From Diaminobutyricibacter sp. McL0608 (lineage in GTDB: Bacteria; Actinomycetota; Actinomycetes; Actinomycetales; Microbacteriaceae), in the NCBI RefSeq assembly GCF_039613825.1, contig NZ_CP154826.1:1364001-1428000 (forward strand): a stretch of 64,000 bases of DNA, in the 5' to 3' direction. Below the pieces are notes generated by a model. It saw nothing but the letters and a program-made list of their open reading frames with translations. It ran no database searches and had not been told where the DNA came from. Shown here piece after piece: positions 33,351-42,430 of the stretch (its first letter is position 1; the number at the start of each line of letters is the position of its first letter). The position numbers and the translations under genes are program-made.

Positions 33351-34727
33351 ATGACCCAGTCTGTGACGACTCTTCTGATTCTGGGGGCGAGCGGAGACCT
33401 TACGTCCAGACTCCTCCTTCCGGCACTGGGGCAGCTGCTCACGAACGAGCCCGACCGGCGCCTGAAGCTGGTGGGCGCGGGGAGCGAGGACTGGACGGAT
33501 GTGCATTGGCGGCACGTGGTGCGCATGTCGTTCTCGACGATGAAGGCGAAGGGTGCCGCAGTCGACGACCTGCTCGAGAACACGCGATACCTGAGCGCGG
33601 ATGTGACGGAGGCGGACGATCTGGCTCGCCTTCTCGACGCTTGCGAGGGGACCCCGGCGATCTATTTCGCCCTGCCCCCGGCGATCGCAGCTGCCGCCTG
33701 CCGTGCGCTCGAGAAGGTCGAGCTGCCTCCGAAGACGGCACTTGCGCTGGAGAAGCCGTTCGGCACAGATCGTCGTTCAGCGATCGCTCTGAACACTGAA
33801 CTCGCAAAACTCGTTCCCGAGGACCAGGTGCATCGGGTCGACCACTTCCTGGGCAATTCGACGGTCTACAACCTGCTCGGGCTGCGCTTCGCGAACCGGA
33901 TCTTCGAACCGTTGTGGAACTCGGATCACATCGCGCGAGTGGATGTGATCTACGACGAGACGCTGGCACTCGAGGGCCGCGCCCGCTACTACGACAAGGC
34001 GGGCGCACTGACCGACATGATCCAGAGCCACCTGTTGCAGGTGCTCGCCGTTCTCGCGATGGAACCGCCGTCGACGCTCGAGCCACTGGATCTGAGGGAT
34101 GCGAAGGGCGCTGTACTCCGGGCGACCCGCGTTTGGAACGACAGCCCGCTCGAGTCGAGCCGGCGAGCCAGGTACATGGCGGGGACGGTCGGGTCTGAGA
34201 AGGTTCCGGCCTACGTCGACGAGCAGGGGGTGGATCCCACCCGAAACATCGAGACACTCGCGGAGGCGACGTTCCAGATCGACACGTGGCGCTGGGCCGG
34301 CGTGCCTTTCACCTTGCGATCAGGAAAAGCCCTGGGGGAACGCAGACGCGAGATCGTGGTGACGTTCCGTCCGGCGCCGCACGTGCCGAAGGGTCTCCGC
34401 GGAACGCACGAGCCGACGAAGCTGCGCATCATGCTCGCACCGGACGGAATGACCCTCGAGCTGAACGTCAACGGCCCGGGGGATCCGCACGAGATCGACC
34501 GCGCTTCGCTGACCGCTGAGTTCGGTCCGGGCCAGCTTCTGGCGTACGGAGAGGTGCTCGCGGGTGTGCTCGACGGCGATCCGTCGCTGTCGGTCCGCGG
34601 CGACACTGCGGTCGAGTGCTGGCGGATCGTCGCACCCGTGCTGAAGGAATGGGCCGAGGACAAGGTTCCGCTGGACGGTTACCGCGCAGGTTCGAAGGGC
34701 CCGTCGGGCTGGCCGCCGATCGGGTGA
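33351..34727 (+). CDS. zwf: Glucose-6-phosphate dehydrogenase (short, divergent type)
   Basis: 458 residues. It would oxidise glucose-6-phosphate to 6-phosphogluconolactone with NADP+ (or NAD+) at the head of the pentose phosphate pathway. The cofactor motif GASGDLT is at 12-18 and EKPFG near 143. The substrate signature, DHYLGK in most G6PDH, is DHFLGN here (164-169), with Asn instead of the phosphate-binding Lys; His165 is kept. Length is about 50 residues below the usual 490-510. This may be a distinct actinobacterial paralog with altered substrate or cofactor preference. It stands alone, without tal, opcA or pgl, which normally flank the main zwf. Confidence 0.82.
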   Translation: MTQSVTTLLILGASGDLTSRLLLPALGQLLTNEPDRRLKLVGAGSEDWTDVHWRHVVRMSFSTMKAKGAAVDDLLENTRYLSADVTEADDLARLLDACEGTPAIYFALPPAIAAAACRALEKVELPPKTALALEKPFGTDRRSAIALNTELAKLVPEDQVHRVDHFLGNSTVYNLLGLRFANRIFEPLWNSDHIARVDVIYDETLALEGRARYYDKAGALTDMIQSHLLQVLAVLAMEPPSTLEPLDLRDAKGAVLRATRVWNDSPLESSRRARYMAGTVGSEKVPAYVDEQGVDPTRNIETLAEATFQIDTWRWAGVPFTLRSGKALGERRREIVVTFRPAPHVPKGLRGTHEPTKLRIMLAPDGMTLELNVNGPGDPHEIDRASLTAEFGPGQLLAYGEVLAGVLDGDPSLSVRGDTAVECWRIVAPVLKEWAEDKVPLDGYRAGSKGPSGWPPIG

Positions 34728-34735
34728 GCGCGCCG

Positions 34736-34755
34736 GCCCGCTGCGAGCGGCGGGC
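34736..34755. terminator. Hairpin between zwf and the convergent gene
   Basis: An 8-bp stem GCCCGCTG/CGGCGGGC (one G-U) with loop CGAG, 8 nt after the zwf stop. There is no U-run. Confidence 0.45.
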
Positions 34756-34772
34756 GACTGTATGCGCCGGGG

Positions 34773-35195
34773 TTAAGCCGCAGTGCGCTCGATGATGGCC
34801 GGGATCTCCCCGGTCACAGGCCTGCGCAGGTCTGTCCACACCGTGATCGGTGCGGGCTCCCAGCCGAACGCTGCGGGCTCGTCATGCTGAAGGTCTGAGA
34901 CGGGCTCCTCGGCGACGTGAAGTCCGGGCTCGACAGCCTCGACCGTTTCACCGGTCTCGAGCTTGCGCTTCGCATCCATGATCGCCGCGGTGATGCCGAC
35001 GGCGACGGAGCGCGCGAGGATGTTGTGGAAGATGGCATCGGTGTCGGCGTCGGCGCGACGGCTCACCGTCCATTCGCCGTGCTCGCCGACGAAGTCCGCC
35101 AGTTTCTGGTGCACGAGCTCGAGGATCTGCTCCTCACTCAACTGCGGAATCGGGGCAGCCGAGACTGCAGCGACATGACGTCTGCGACCGAACAT
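34773..35195 (-). CDS. Hypothetical protein
   Basis: 140 residues from ATG 35195, with GGAAGGGG as a good ribosome binding site. It starts MFGRRRHVAAVSAAPIPQLSEEQILELVHQKLADF, has no transmembrane helix or signal, and is acidic toward the C-terminus (VEAVEPGLHVAEEP). The segment SRRADADTDAIFHNILARSVAVGITAAIMDAKRKL looks helical and conserved. I do not recognise a family. Convergent with zwf. Confidence 0.6.
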   Translation of the reverse strand: MFGRRRHVAAVSAAPIPQLSEEQILELVHQKLADFVGEHGEWTVSRRADADTDAIFHNILARSVAVGITAAIMDAKRKLETGETVEAVEPGLHVAEEPVSDLQHDEPAAFGWEPAPITVWTDLRRPVTGEIPAIIERTAA

Positions 35196-35338
35196 CGCGG
35201 AACCCCTTCCAGGAGAGCAAACCAACTGGTATAAGTGTCCCCGAATCCCCTCGCGACCTCCGGCGGACACGCCGCGTGTCTCGTCACGGATTCTGGTTGA
35301 TCTGCGCTACTTTGCAGACCCCGCGGATGCGTGCGCGT

Positions 35339-35530
35339 CTACTCGGCTTCGTCGTCGAGTTCGCGCGATTCCTCGATGACCGTTCCGATTGCGATCGCGA
35401 GCGAGATCGCGGAACTGATCCAGAGGAGGATGACCTTCCAGTCGCGCGCTCCCTCTTTCGTGCGGCGCACGGTCGTCCAGATGCCGAGCGCCGCGCTGAG
35501 CACGGCCCCGTTGAAGATGTACTTGCGCAT
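35339..35530 (-). CDS. Small membrane protein, 63 residues
   Basis: Starts MRKYIFNGAVLSAALGIWTT and ends in an acidic tail (IEESRELDDEAE). Two hydrophobic segments (about 6-22 and 33-52) flank a charged VRRTKEGARDWK loop. GGAGAGG lies 6 nt upstream of ATG 35530. The amphipathic membrane layout and strong ribosome site support a real gene; no function can be assigned. Confidence 0.6.
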   Translation of the reverse strand: MRKYIFNGAVLSAALGIWTTVRRTKEGARDWKVILLWISSAISLAIAIGTVIEESRELDDEAE

Positions 35531-35630
35531 TCGGCCCTCTCCGTTCGCACCAACGCTAGTCGCAGTGGACCGCGGGGTACAGTGTCCGACATCCGCTCCT
35601 TTCTGCTGGAGCGCGCGTGCGGGAGGCCCG

Positions 35631-36785
35631 GTGGCAACAGCGATCGTCGGTGGAGTCCTGCTCTTCCTCGGGATCGACGCGATCGTGTTCGGTATCGTCC
35701 CCGTGAGCGAGGTCGCGGTGCTCTGGGCTCGGGTGTGGCCCATCCTGCTGTTCGTCATCGCGATCACCGTCGTCACCGAGCTGGCAGCGCGTGCCGGCCT
35801 CTTTCGTGCTCTCGCGGAGCAGGCTGCGCGATGGGGGCGCGGGCGGGCCTGGCTCCTCTGGCTTCTAGCCGTCGCCTTCGCGACCGCGAGCACGATCTTT
35901 CTGTCGCTGGACACGACGGCTGTGCTGCTCACCCCGGTCGTGGTGGTTCTTGCGCGCCACGTCGGCCTGAGTCCGCTCCCGTTCGCGCTGACGACGGTGT
36001 GGCTGGCGAACACCGCGTCGCTTCTGCTGCCCGTGTCGAACCTGACGAATCTGCTTGCGCAGCACGCGATGGGCAACCCGTCACCGATCGAGTTCGCTGC
36101 CCTGACCGCCGCGCCCGCGATCGTCGCGATACTGGTGCCGACCGTCGTCGTGTTCGTGGTGACCCGTCGCTTCCTGTTCCAGACCTATCAACCGGATGCG
36201 CGGGAACCGATCGAGGACGCGGTGTTGTTCTGGGTCTCCGCGGCGGTGGTCGCCGCGCTCATCCCCGCGCTGGTGTCGGGTATCCCCGTCTGGATTCCGG
36301 CGTCGGCGGGGGCGGTGATCCTGCTGGCGGTCTTCCTGGTCCGTCGACGGTCGGCGATCCGGTTCTCGATCCTGCCGTGGCAGCTGGTCACGCTCGCGTC
36401 AGGATTGTTCCTGTTCATCGGAGTGCTGCAGTCCGTCGGCCTGAGCGCTGCACTGACCACGGTGTCCGGCAGCGGTGAGTCCCCCCTCGAGCTGCTCCGG
36501 GTCTCGGTCACGGGGATGCTCGCGGCGAACGTCCTCGACAATCTTCCCGCGTACCTCGTACTCGAGCCGGTGGCCGGGTCGCCGGTCCGTCTGGTCGCGT
36601 TACTGATCGGCGTCAACGCCGGGCCGCTGATCACGCCGTGGGCGTCGCTGGCCACCCTGCTGTGGCATCAGCGGCTCTCCACACTCGATGTTCAGATCCG
36701 CTGGGGTCGTTACATTGTGCTCGGCCTGGTGGTGGCGCCGCTGACGGTCGTGCTGGCGACCCTCGCCCTCGCCCTGACCGTCTAG
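35631..36785 (+). CDS. SLC13/ArsB-type permease
   Basis: 384 residues from GTG 35631, with GGGAGG 4 nt upstream. It has 10-11 transmembrane helices. SLDTTAVLLTPVVVVLARHVGLSP and ANTASLLLPVSNLTNLLAQHAMGN, then GMLAANVLDNLPAYLVLEP and GVNAGPLITPWASLATLLW form the two inverted repeats of the ion-transporter superfamily seen in ArsB and SLC13 carriers. It may export arsenite or move a dicarboxylate or other anion. No ars genes are adjacent, so arsenic resistance is only one option. Confidence 0.82.
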   Translation: MATAIVGGVLLFLGIDAIVFGIVPVSEVAVLWARVWPILLFVIAITVVTELAARAGLFRALAEQAARWGRGRAWLLWLLAVAFATASTIFLSLDTTAVLLTPVVVVLARHVGLSPLPFALTTVWLANTASLLLPVSNLTNLLAQHAMGNPSPIEFAALTAAPAIVAILVPTVVVFVVTRRFLFQTYQPDAREPIEDAVLFWVSAAVVAALIPALVSGIPVWIPASAGAVILLAVFLVRRRSAIRFSILPWQLVTLASGLFLFIGVLQSVGLSAALTTVSGSGESPLELLRVSVTGMLAANVLDNLPAYLVLEPVAGSPVRLVALLIGVNAGPLITPWASLATLLWHQRLSTLDVQIRWGRYIVLGLVVAPLTVVLATLALALTV

Positions 36786-36813
36786 GTCGACCGCGGGCTC
36801 GGGCCGGCCGCGT

Positions 36814-38679
36814 CTAGACCTGGTCGAGTGCGGCGAGCTGGGTCACCCGCACGGTCCGTCTGCGCGCGACCGCGGCCACGGCCATCCCGAGACCGAGCAC
36901 CCCCCAGAGGACGAGCGCTCCGACACCGCGCCAGGCTCCCGAGGTGCCGTCGATGACGCCCTGCATGGCAGTGATCGCGGCGGACGTGGGAAGCCACGTG
37001 ACCGAGGCGTCGAAGAAGCCGGGCACGGTCGAGATGATCCCGGAGGCGAGCGTGATGACGACGACGAGCATCGAGATGAAACGGCCGATCCCGCCGAGCA
37101 GGGCGGTGAGGCCCTGGTTGATCGCGGCGAAGGCGATCCCGGTGAGGGCGGCGACACCAGCGAAGGCGAACCACTGACCGACATCGAGCTGGAGCGCGAT
37201 CTGCATGATCCCGGCGACCAGGAGTCCCTGGACGATTCCGATCCCGGCAGCCGGCAGAAAACCGCCCAGCGCGATCCGCGTGGAGGACCGCGTCGTCAGC
37301 AGGGCGCGAGCCGACACCGCCTGGAGGACGAGGAAGGTCGCAAGGGCTCCCAGCCACAGGGCGACGACTGCGAAGAGGGGGATGCTCGAGGTGCCGAACA
37401 GGTCACCGGTCCCGGACTTCGACGCCACGGGTTGCGCGACGACGGTCGCGAGATTGGTCCGGTCGCTCGACGAGTAGGTCGGCATCTTCGACGCCGCGGT
37501 GGTGAGACCGGTGGCGAGGGATGCGGCCCCCGCACTGGTCTTGTCGGCACCGCCCGCGAGCGCTGTGACGCCGTCGCTGAGCTTGACGGCGCCGCTCGCG
37601 AGCGAGTCGGCTCCGGATGCCGTCTGCGAGACACCACTGGCGAGCTGCGACGCACCGGATGCGCTCTGCGCGATTCCGGAGCTGAGCGCGGGCATCCCGC
37701 CGGCGAACGCGTGAGCGCCGTCAGCGACCTTCTGGGCCGACGGAGCCAGGCCGGGTGTGCCGGCCGATCCCGTGTTGACCGAAGCGGCTACGCTGTCGAG
37801 GCTGCCGCACAAGAGAGCGTCTCCGCCGTGCGCGGCGCACATCTGCGCAAGGTCGGTGAGCGAGGCCCCGAGCTTCTTCGTGCCGTCGGCGATGCCCTGC
37901 GTACTGGTGGCGAGCTGCGACGCCTGCGCAGGGAGCCGGGAGGTGTTCGCCTGGAGTTGCACCAGCCCGCCGGCGAGCCCGGAAGTCGCACCGGACAGGT
38001 TCTGGAGGCCCGCGCTCATGGTCGAGACACCGCCGGCGAGCGAGGCGGATGCGGATGCGAGCGAATGTGTACCGCTCGCGAGGGTCGAGACACCGGATGC
38101 GAGCGAGCCCGCACCATCCGCCGCCTTGGACAGCTGGTCGTGGACCGTGTTGAACCCGACGTACACGTTCTCGAGATAGGTCGCGGTGAGCTGCTTGTTG
38201 AGCACGGACGTGGCGGTGGTGGTCACGGCCTGGCTGATCGCGGAGTCCACCAGTTTCGATTTCGTGCTGGTCTGCACGTCGATCGTCGCCTGGCGGGCGT
38301 CGCCTGCCGCGCGCGCGTACGAGGTCGCGGCCTTCGAGAAGCCTTTCGGGATGGTGACGACGGTGACGTAACTTCCGTTCGCGAGCCCTGCCGCCGCATC
38401 CTTCTGGTCGGTGAGGACCCAGCTGTAGTTCTCCGTGTTCGTGCTGTCGACGAGTCCTGCGGAGAGCTCGCGGCCGAGCGGAACGAGCTGGCCGCTCATC
38501 TTCACCGGCTGGTCGAGGTTGACGACAGCCGCCTTCACGTCGCCGAGACGCTCGGTGGGGTTCCACAGCGCCCAGACGAGCAGACCGCCGATCGCCAGGG
38601 GGACGAGCAGGATGCCGACCACGGTGAGCCAGGTGACCCGCTTGCTGCTGCGGGCGCGTTCGATGGTGAAGAACGACAT
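36814..38679 (-). CDS. YhgE/Pip family membrane protein
   Basis: 621 residues. One N-terminal helix (about 17-37) is followed by an extracellular region of about 380 residues rich in Ala, Ser and Gly with heptad-like repeats (SLASGVSTLASGTHSLASA and similar), as in phage infection protein Pip and YhgE. Five transmembrane helices follow from about 425. Homologs include phage receptors and ABC-2-like exporter subunits (ESX/EsaA-like). It starts 2 nt after the MMPL-NBD stop, so the two are co-transcribed and likely act together. Confidence 0.85.
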   Translation of the reverse strand: MSFFTIERARSSKRVTWLTVVGILLVPLAIGGLLVWALWNPTERLGDVKAAVVNLDQPVKMSGQLVPLGRELSAGLVDSTNTENYSWVLTDQKDAAAGLANGSYVTVVTIPKGFSKAATSYARAAGDARQATIDVQTSTKSKLVDSAISQAVTTTATSVLNKQLTATYLENVYVGFNTVHDQLSKAADGAGSLASGVSTLASGTHSLASASASLAGGVSTMSAGLQNLSGATSGLAGGLVQLQANTSRLPAQASQLATSTQGIADGTKKLGASLTDLAQMCAAHGGDALLCGSLDSVAASVNTGSAGTPGLAPSAQKVADGAHAFAGGMPALSSGIAQSASGASQLASGVSQTASGADSLASGAVKLSDGVTALAGGADKTSAGAASLATGLTTAASKMPTYSSSDRTNLATVVAQPVASKSGTGDLFGTSSIPLFAVVALWLGALATFLVLQAVSARALLTTRSSTRIALGGFLPAAGIGIVQGLLVAGIMQIALQLDVGQWFAFAGVAALTGIAFAAINQGLTALLGGIGRFISMLVVVITLASGIISTVPGFFDASVTWLPTSAAITAMQGVIDGTSGAWRGVGALVLWGVLGLGMAVAAVARRRTVRVTQLAALDQV

Positions 38680-38681
38680 GG

Positions 38682-41606
38682 TCAGGCGTTCGCTTTCTGT
38701 GGGATGCGGTCGGCGGTATGGCGGGGCGCATCGGTCCGGCCTGCACCGTGGCCCGCGCTGTGCGCCCCGTCCAGGTCGCCGCTGGAACGATCGAGCGTGA
38801 TGGACTCGGTGTCCGAGTCGGTCGGCAGGACGTCGTCGACGGCGCTGAGATCGGCTGCGCTGACGACGAGGGCGAACGGCCGGCCCTCGATGCGGGCGCG
38901 CGAGAATGCATCGCTCAGCTCGAAGCGGAGGCCTCGACGGTCGGCCGGGTCGTCCACGCGGTCGATGTCATCGATGGCGAGGAGTTGCGGGGCGCCCTGG
39001 AGTGCCTGGCGGACATCGTCAACCGGGGTCGTGCTGACGGCGAGCCGTGCGACCGCGACGCGCGAACGCACTGCGGAGCGTCTCGTCGGAAGGGCGAAAC
39101 CGGCGACTTTGAGCTTGCCGCTGTCGGAGGCCATGCGACCCGCGATGGTGAGGAGCAGAGCCGACTTGCCGGAGTGGTGACCTCCGCCTACGACCAGGAC
39201 GTCGCCGTCGTCCACGCGGAACGAGACACCCGAATAGACGGGCTCGTCGCGGCGGGAGAGACGGAGCCCTTCGGCTGCGGCGAGTGCGGTCGAACCGGGT
39301 TCGGGCCAGTCGGCGAGTTCGATCTCTTTCTGCAGGCCGTCTCCCTCGATGTCGAACGAGGGGAGCACTCTGTCGAGCCAGCGCGGCATCCACCACGCTT
39401 TGTCTCCGAGGAGCTTGAGCACGGCGGGCACCAGCGTCATCCGAACGATGAAGGCGTCGACGAAGACACCGACCGCCAGGCCCAGCGCGATGGGTTTGAT
39501 CGAGGTGTCGCCTTCGGGTACGAACGCGGCGAAGACCGAGATCATGATGATCGCGGCGGCCGTGACGACCTTCGCGGACCCGACGAAGCCGCTCTCGACC
39601 GCGCGGCGCGCGTCGCCGCCGTGGACGTAGTCTTCGCGGATCCTGCTGACCAGGAAGACCTCGTAGTCCATCGCGAGGCCGAACAGGACACCCATCAGGA
39701 TGATCGGCATGAAGCTGATGACAGGGCCTTCTTTGGCGACGTTGAGTACGTTGCCGAACCATCCCCATCCGAACACGGCGGCGACCGCGCCGAAGGCCGC
39801 GCCCACGGAGAGCAGGTAGCCGAGCGCAGCCTTGATCGGTACCGCGATCGACCGGAACACCATCGTCAGGAGCACGAGCGACAGGCCGACGACGAGGATT
39901 CCGAACGGGAGGAGCGCACCGCCGAGGCGGTCGGACACGTCGATCTGCACGGCCGTCGCACCGGTCACGGCGAGGTCGACGTGATAAGTGTCGAGGAAAT
40001 GCTGGTGTTTCGCCCGGATATCCGCGACAAGCTGGGCAGTCGCCGGCGAGTCGGGTGCGGTCGTCGGGATGACCTGGATGATGCCGGTGTCCGCCGTTTG
40101 GTTCGGGGTGGCGACAGGCACGGCCGCGACACCGGGCATGGCGGCGATCTCGTCGCCGATCTTCGTCATCAGGCCCACCGGGTCGGTGCTCGACACGATC
40201 GAGCCGGTGACGATGAGGGGGCCGTTGTAGCCGGGTCCGAAGTGCTCGGAGACGAGATCGTAGGTCACGCGGGCGGGGTCGCCTGCGGCGTGCGAGCCTG
40301 CGTCGGGCAGGGCGAGTCGCAGCTGGGCCGCAGGGATGGCGGCGATTCCGAGTGCGACGACGACGGCCACTATCGTCACGATCGGGTACCGCGTGACCGC
40401 TCGAACCCAGCCGCGGAAGAATCCGGGTGGGATGTCGGCCTTGGCGGCGTGCGCGAGCGAGGTGCCCTGCGCGGATGCTGCGGGTGCCGCGGGTGCCGCA
40501 TCCACCGTCGCGGGCGCTGCAGTGTCGGGCGAAGCCGTGGCAGCGCGAGCAGCTGCACGCTCGCGTCGCCGGGTGGCCCGGTATCCGGGCGTGATCCGTT
40601 TGCCGGCGAAGCCGACGAGCGCCGGCGTGAGGGTGAGCGAGATCAGCACGGCGATCGCCACGGCGACCGAAGCGGCGATACCCATTGTCGTCAGGAAGGG
40701 GATGCCCGCGACAGACAGTCCGACCAGCGCGATGATGACGGTGATGCCGGCGAAGAGCACCGCCGATCCTGCCGTCGCAACGGCCCTGGCGGTCGATTCC
40801 TCGGGGTCGACGCCCATCTTCAGCTGGCTCTGATGTCGCGAAATGATGAACAGCGAATAGTCGATCCCGACCGCAAGGCCCAGCATCAGGGCGAGCAGGG
40901 GAGTCGTCGACGAGATCGGCCCGAAGAGGGTCGCGATGAAGATCAGCGAGACGGACAGCAGGACGCCGAGGAGAGCGGTGAGCAGGGGCATTCCGGCGGC
41001 GATGAACGAGCCGAAGGTGAGGATCAGCACCACGAGTGCGACACCGACGCCGATGAGTTCCGTCGCGCTGATGGTGGGCAGGCTCTGGGAGAAGACCTGC
41101 CCGCCGACGGCGACCTGGGCGCCCGCGGGAAGCGCCGACTGGAGGTCGGCTCCGGCGGCTTTGACCGCGCTCTTCGTGTCGGCGCTGACGGTGCTCTGCT
41201 GGCCGGTGAGCTGAACGGTGATGACGGCCGCGGAGCCGTCGGAGGAGATCGTGTTCTTCACCTGTTCGCTGTACGGCGAGGTGACGCCGGCGACACCGTC
41301 GATCTCGCCGATCGACTTCACGGCGTCGGTGACGGGAGCCGTGATGTCGTCGGCTCGGACTGTGCTGCCCTCGGGTGCGACGACGACCACCTGGGCCGAC
41401 GTGCCGCTGACCTGCGGGAAGTTGTGGCTGAGCGTGTCGAGCGCCCGCTGCGATTCTGTGCCGGGAATGCTGAACGAGTTGTCGGTGCCCTGGTTGAGCA
41501 GTATCGCGCCGCCGCCGAGGGCGACGAGAAGGACGAGCCAGAGGGAGACCACGAGCTTTCGGCTGCGGAACGCCCAGCGGCCGATCGAATAAAGCAGAGA
41601 GGACAC
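38682..41606 (-). CDS. MMPL/RND transporter fused to a degenerate ABC ATPase domain
   Basis: 974 residues. Residues 1-750 are a two-repeat MMPL exporter with 11-12 transmembrane helices, two extracellular porter domains, and GLAVGIDYSLFIISRHQ and GLAMDYEVFLVSRIRED as proton-relay blocks. From about 765 a soluble domain resembles an ABC ATPase: a Walker A GGGHHSGKS (807-815, Lys814) and Walker B LLAIDD (about 875-880), but with no LSGGQ signature and no clear H-loop. MMPL pumps normally run on proton motive force and lack an ATPase. Co-transcribed with YhgE/Pip; divergent from a TetR gene with three operators. Confidence 0.85.
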   Translation of the reverse strand: MSSLLYSIGRWAFRSRKLVVSLWLVLLVALGGGAILLNQGTDNSFSIPGTESQRALDTLSHNFPQVSGTSAQVVVVAPEGSTVRADDITAPVTDAVKSIGEIDGVAGVTSPYSEQVKNTISSDGSAAVITVQLTGQQSTVSADTKSAVKAAGADLQSALPAGAQVAVGGQVFSQSLPTISATELIGVGVALVVLILTFGSFIAAGMPLLTALLGVLLSVSLIFIATLFGPISSTTPLLALMLGLAVGIDYSLFIISRHQSQLKMGVDPEESTARAVATAGSAVLFAGITVIIALVGLSVAGIPFLTTMGIAASVAVAIAVLISLTLTPALVGFAGKRITPGYRATRRRERAAARAATASPDTAAPATVDAAPAAPAASAQGTSLAHAAKADIPPGFFRGWVRAVTRYPIVTIVAVVVALGIAAIPAAQLRLALPDAGSHAAGDPARVTYDLVSEHFGPGYNGPLIVTGSIVSSTDPVGLMTKIGDEIAAMPGVAAVPVATPNQTADTGIIQVIPTTAPDSPATAQLVADIRAKHQHFLDTYHVDLAVTGATAVQIDVSDRLGGALLPFGILVVGLSLVLLTMVFRSIAVPIKAALGYLLSVGAAFGAVAAVFGWGWFGNVLNVAKEGPVISFMPIILMGVLFGLAMDYEVFLVSRIREDYVHGGDARRAVESGFVGSAKVVTAAAIIMISVFAAFVPEGDTSIKPIALGLAVGVFVDAFIVRMTLVPAVLKLLGDKAWWMPRWLDRVLPSFDIEGDGLQKEIELADWPEPGSTALAAAEGLRLSRRDEPVYSGVSFRVDDGDVLVVGGGHHSGKSALLLTIAGRMASDSGKLKVAGFALPTRRSAVRSRVAVARLAVSTTPVDDVRQALQGAPQLLAIDDIDRVDDPADRRGLRFELSDAFSRARIEGRPFALVVSAADLSAVDDVLPTDSDTESITLDRSSGDLDGAHSAGHGAGRTDAPRHTADRIPQKANA

Positions 41607-41639
41607 GCGTTCTCCTACGCAGGAAGTAGTGTGAATTTC

Positions 41640-41690
41640 GATACAGCGACGTATCCGATACTCGAATGTATCGAATACACTGATGTATTC
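41640..41690. promoter_or_regulatory. Triple TetR operator
   Basis: Three consecutive inverted repeats: GATAC-N6-GTATC (41640-41655), GATAC-N6-GTATC (41657-41672) and GAATAC-N6-GTATTC (41673-41690). Their centres are exactly 17 bp apart. They lie between the MMPL start (41606) and the TetR start (41716). Confidence 0.75.
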
Positions 41691-41715
41691 AAAACCGATT
41701 CAGGAAGGTTTCAGC

Positions 41716-42384
41716 TTGGACTCCTCAGCACTGATCGACGATGCACCGACCGAGTCGGCCCGACGCCAGAAGACGCGTGCGAGGCTGCTCGACGCCGCTT
41801 TCGAGATCTTCGCCGAGAACGGCGTGCACGCGTCGTCCGTCGAGATGATCACCGAGGCGGCGGGCTTCACGCGCGGCGCGTTCTACTCCAACTTCTCGAC
41901 CAAGGAGGAGCTGTTCTTCGCGCTGATGGAACGTGAGAACGCACTCAGGATCGAGCAGCTCCAGGTGGGCGTGAGCGAATACCTCGGTCCGTTCGCGGAG
42001 CAGGGAGACGGCATTCGGGATGAGCTGGTCGGGAGCGTCATCGCGAAAGTGCTCGAACTTCAGTCCGACGATCGACGCTGGTGCCTGGTCCAGGGGGAGT
42101 TCATGCTGCTGGCGTTGCGCGATCCGGAGGTCGCGCGCTCGTACCTCGACTTCCAGAACCGCTTCTTCGTCGAACTGACGGCCATCGTGGTCGGTGCGCT
42201 CGGCTCGGTCTCGCGACGTTTCGTGATCGACCCCCTCGAAGCAGTCCGGATCATCGCAGAGCTCTGCGCGAGCGCTGAGCAGAACGCCATTCTCGCCGGT
42301 GACCAGCGGCCGTTGTCTGAGCGGGTGTCGGAGAGCATGCCCGCCGTCGTGCTGGCACTGACCGAGAAGATTCCCGCGAAATAG
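41716..42384 (+). CDS. TetR family regulator of the MMPL-YhgE operon
   Basis: 222 residues from TTG 41716, chosen because AGGAAGG (41702-41708) lies 7 nt upstream; ATG 41683 sits inside the third operator palindrome and is unlikely. The helix-turn-helix is SSVEMITEAAGFTRGAFYSNFSTKEELFFAL (about 46-76). The C-terminal ligand pocket is helical and unassigned. It should repress the divergent MMPL-NBD/YhgE operon and itself. Confidence 0.88.
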   Translation: MDSSALIDDAPTESARRQKTRARLLDAAFEIFAENGVHASSVEMITEAAGFTRGAFYSNFSTKEELFFALMERENALRIEQLQVGVSEYLGPFAEQGDGIRDELVGSVIAKVLELQSDDRRWCLVQGEFMLLALRDPEVARSYLDFQNRFFVELTAIVVGALGSVSRRFVIDPLEAVRIIAELCASAEQNAILAGDQRPLSERVSESMPAVVLALTEKIPAK

Positions 42385-42430
42385 CTGAGGAGTTTTGCCG
42401 ACGCTCTCTCCGGCGGGTAGCGTCGATCGG

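Noticed and set aside
41683-41715. ATG 41683 as start of the TetR gene
   Set aside because: It lies within the third operator palindrome and has no ribosome binding site; TTG 41716 does.
38718-41936. 1072-residue open frame on the plus strand across the MMPL gene
   Set aside because: Antisense to a clear MMPL transporter in the corresponding codon phase; rich in Arg, Asp, Glu and Gly with no domain. Typical high-GC shadow.
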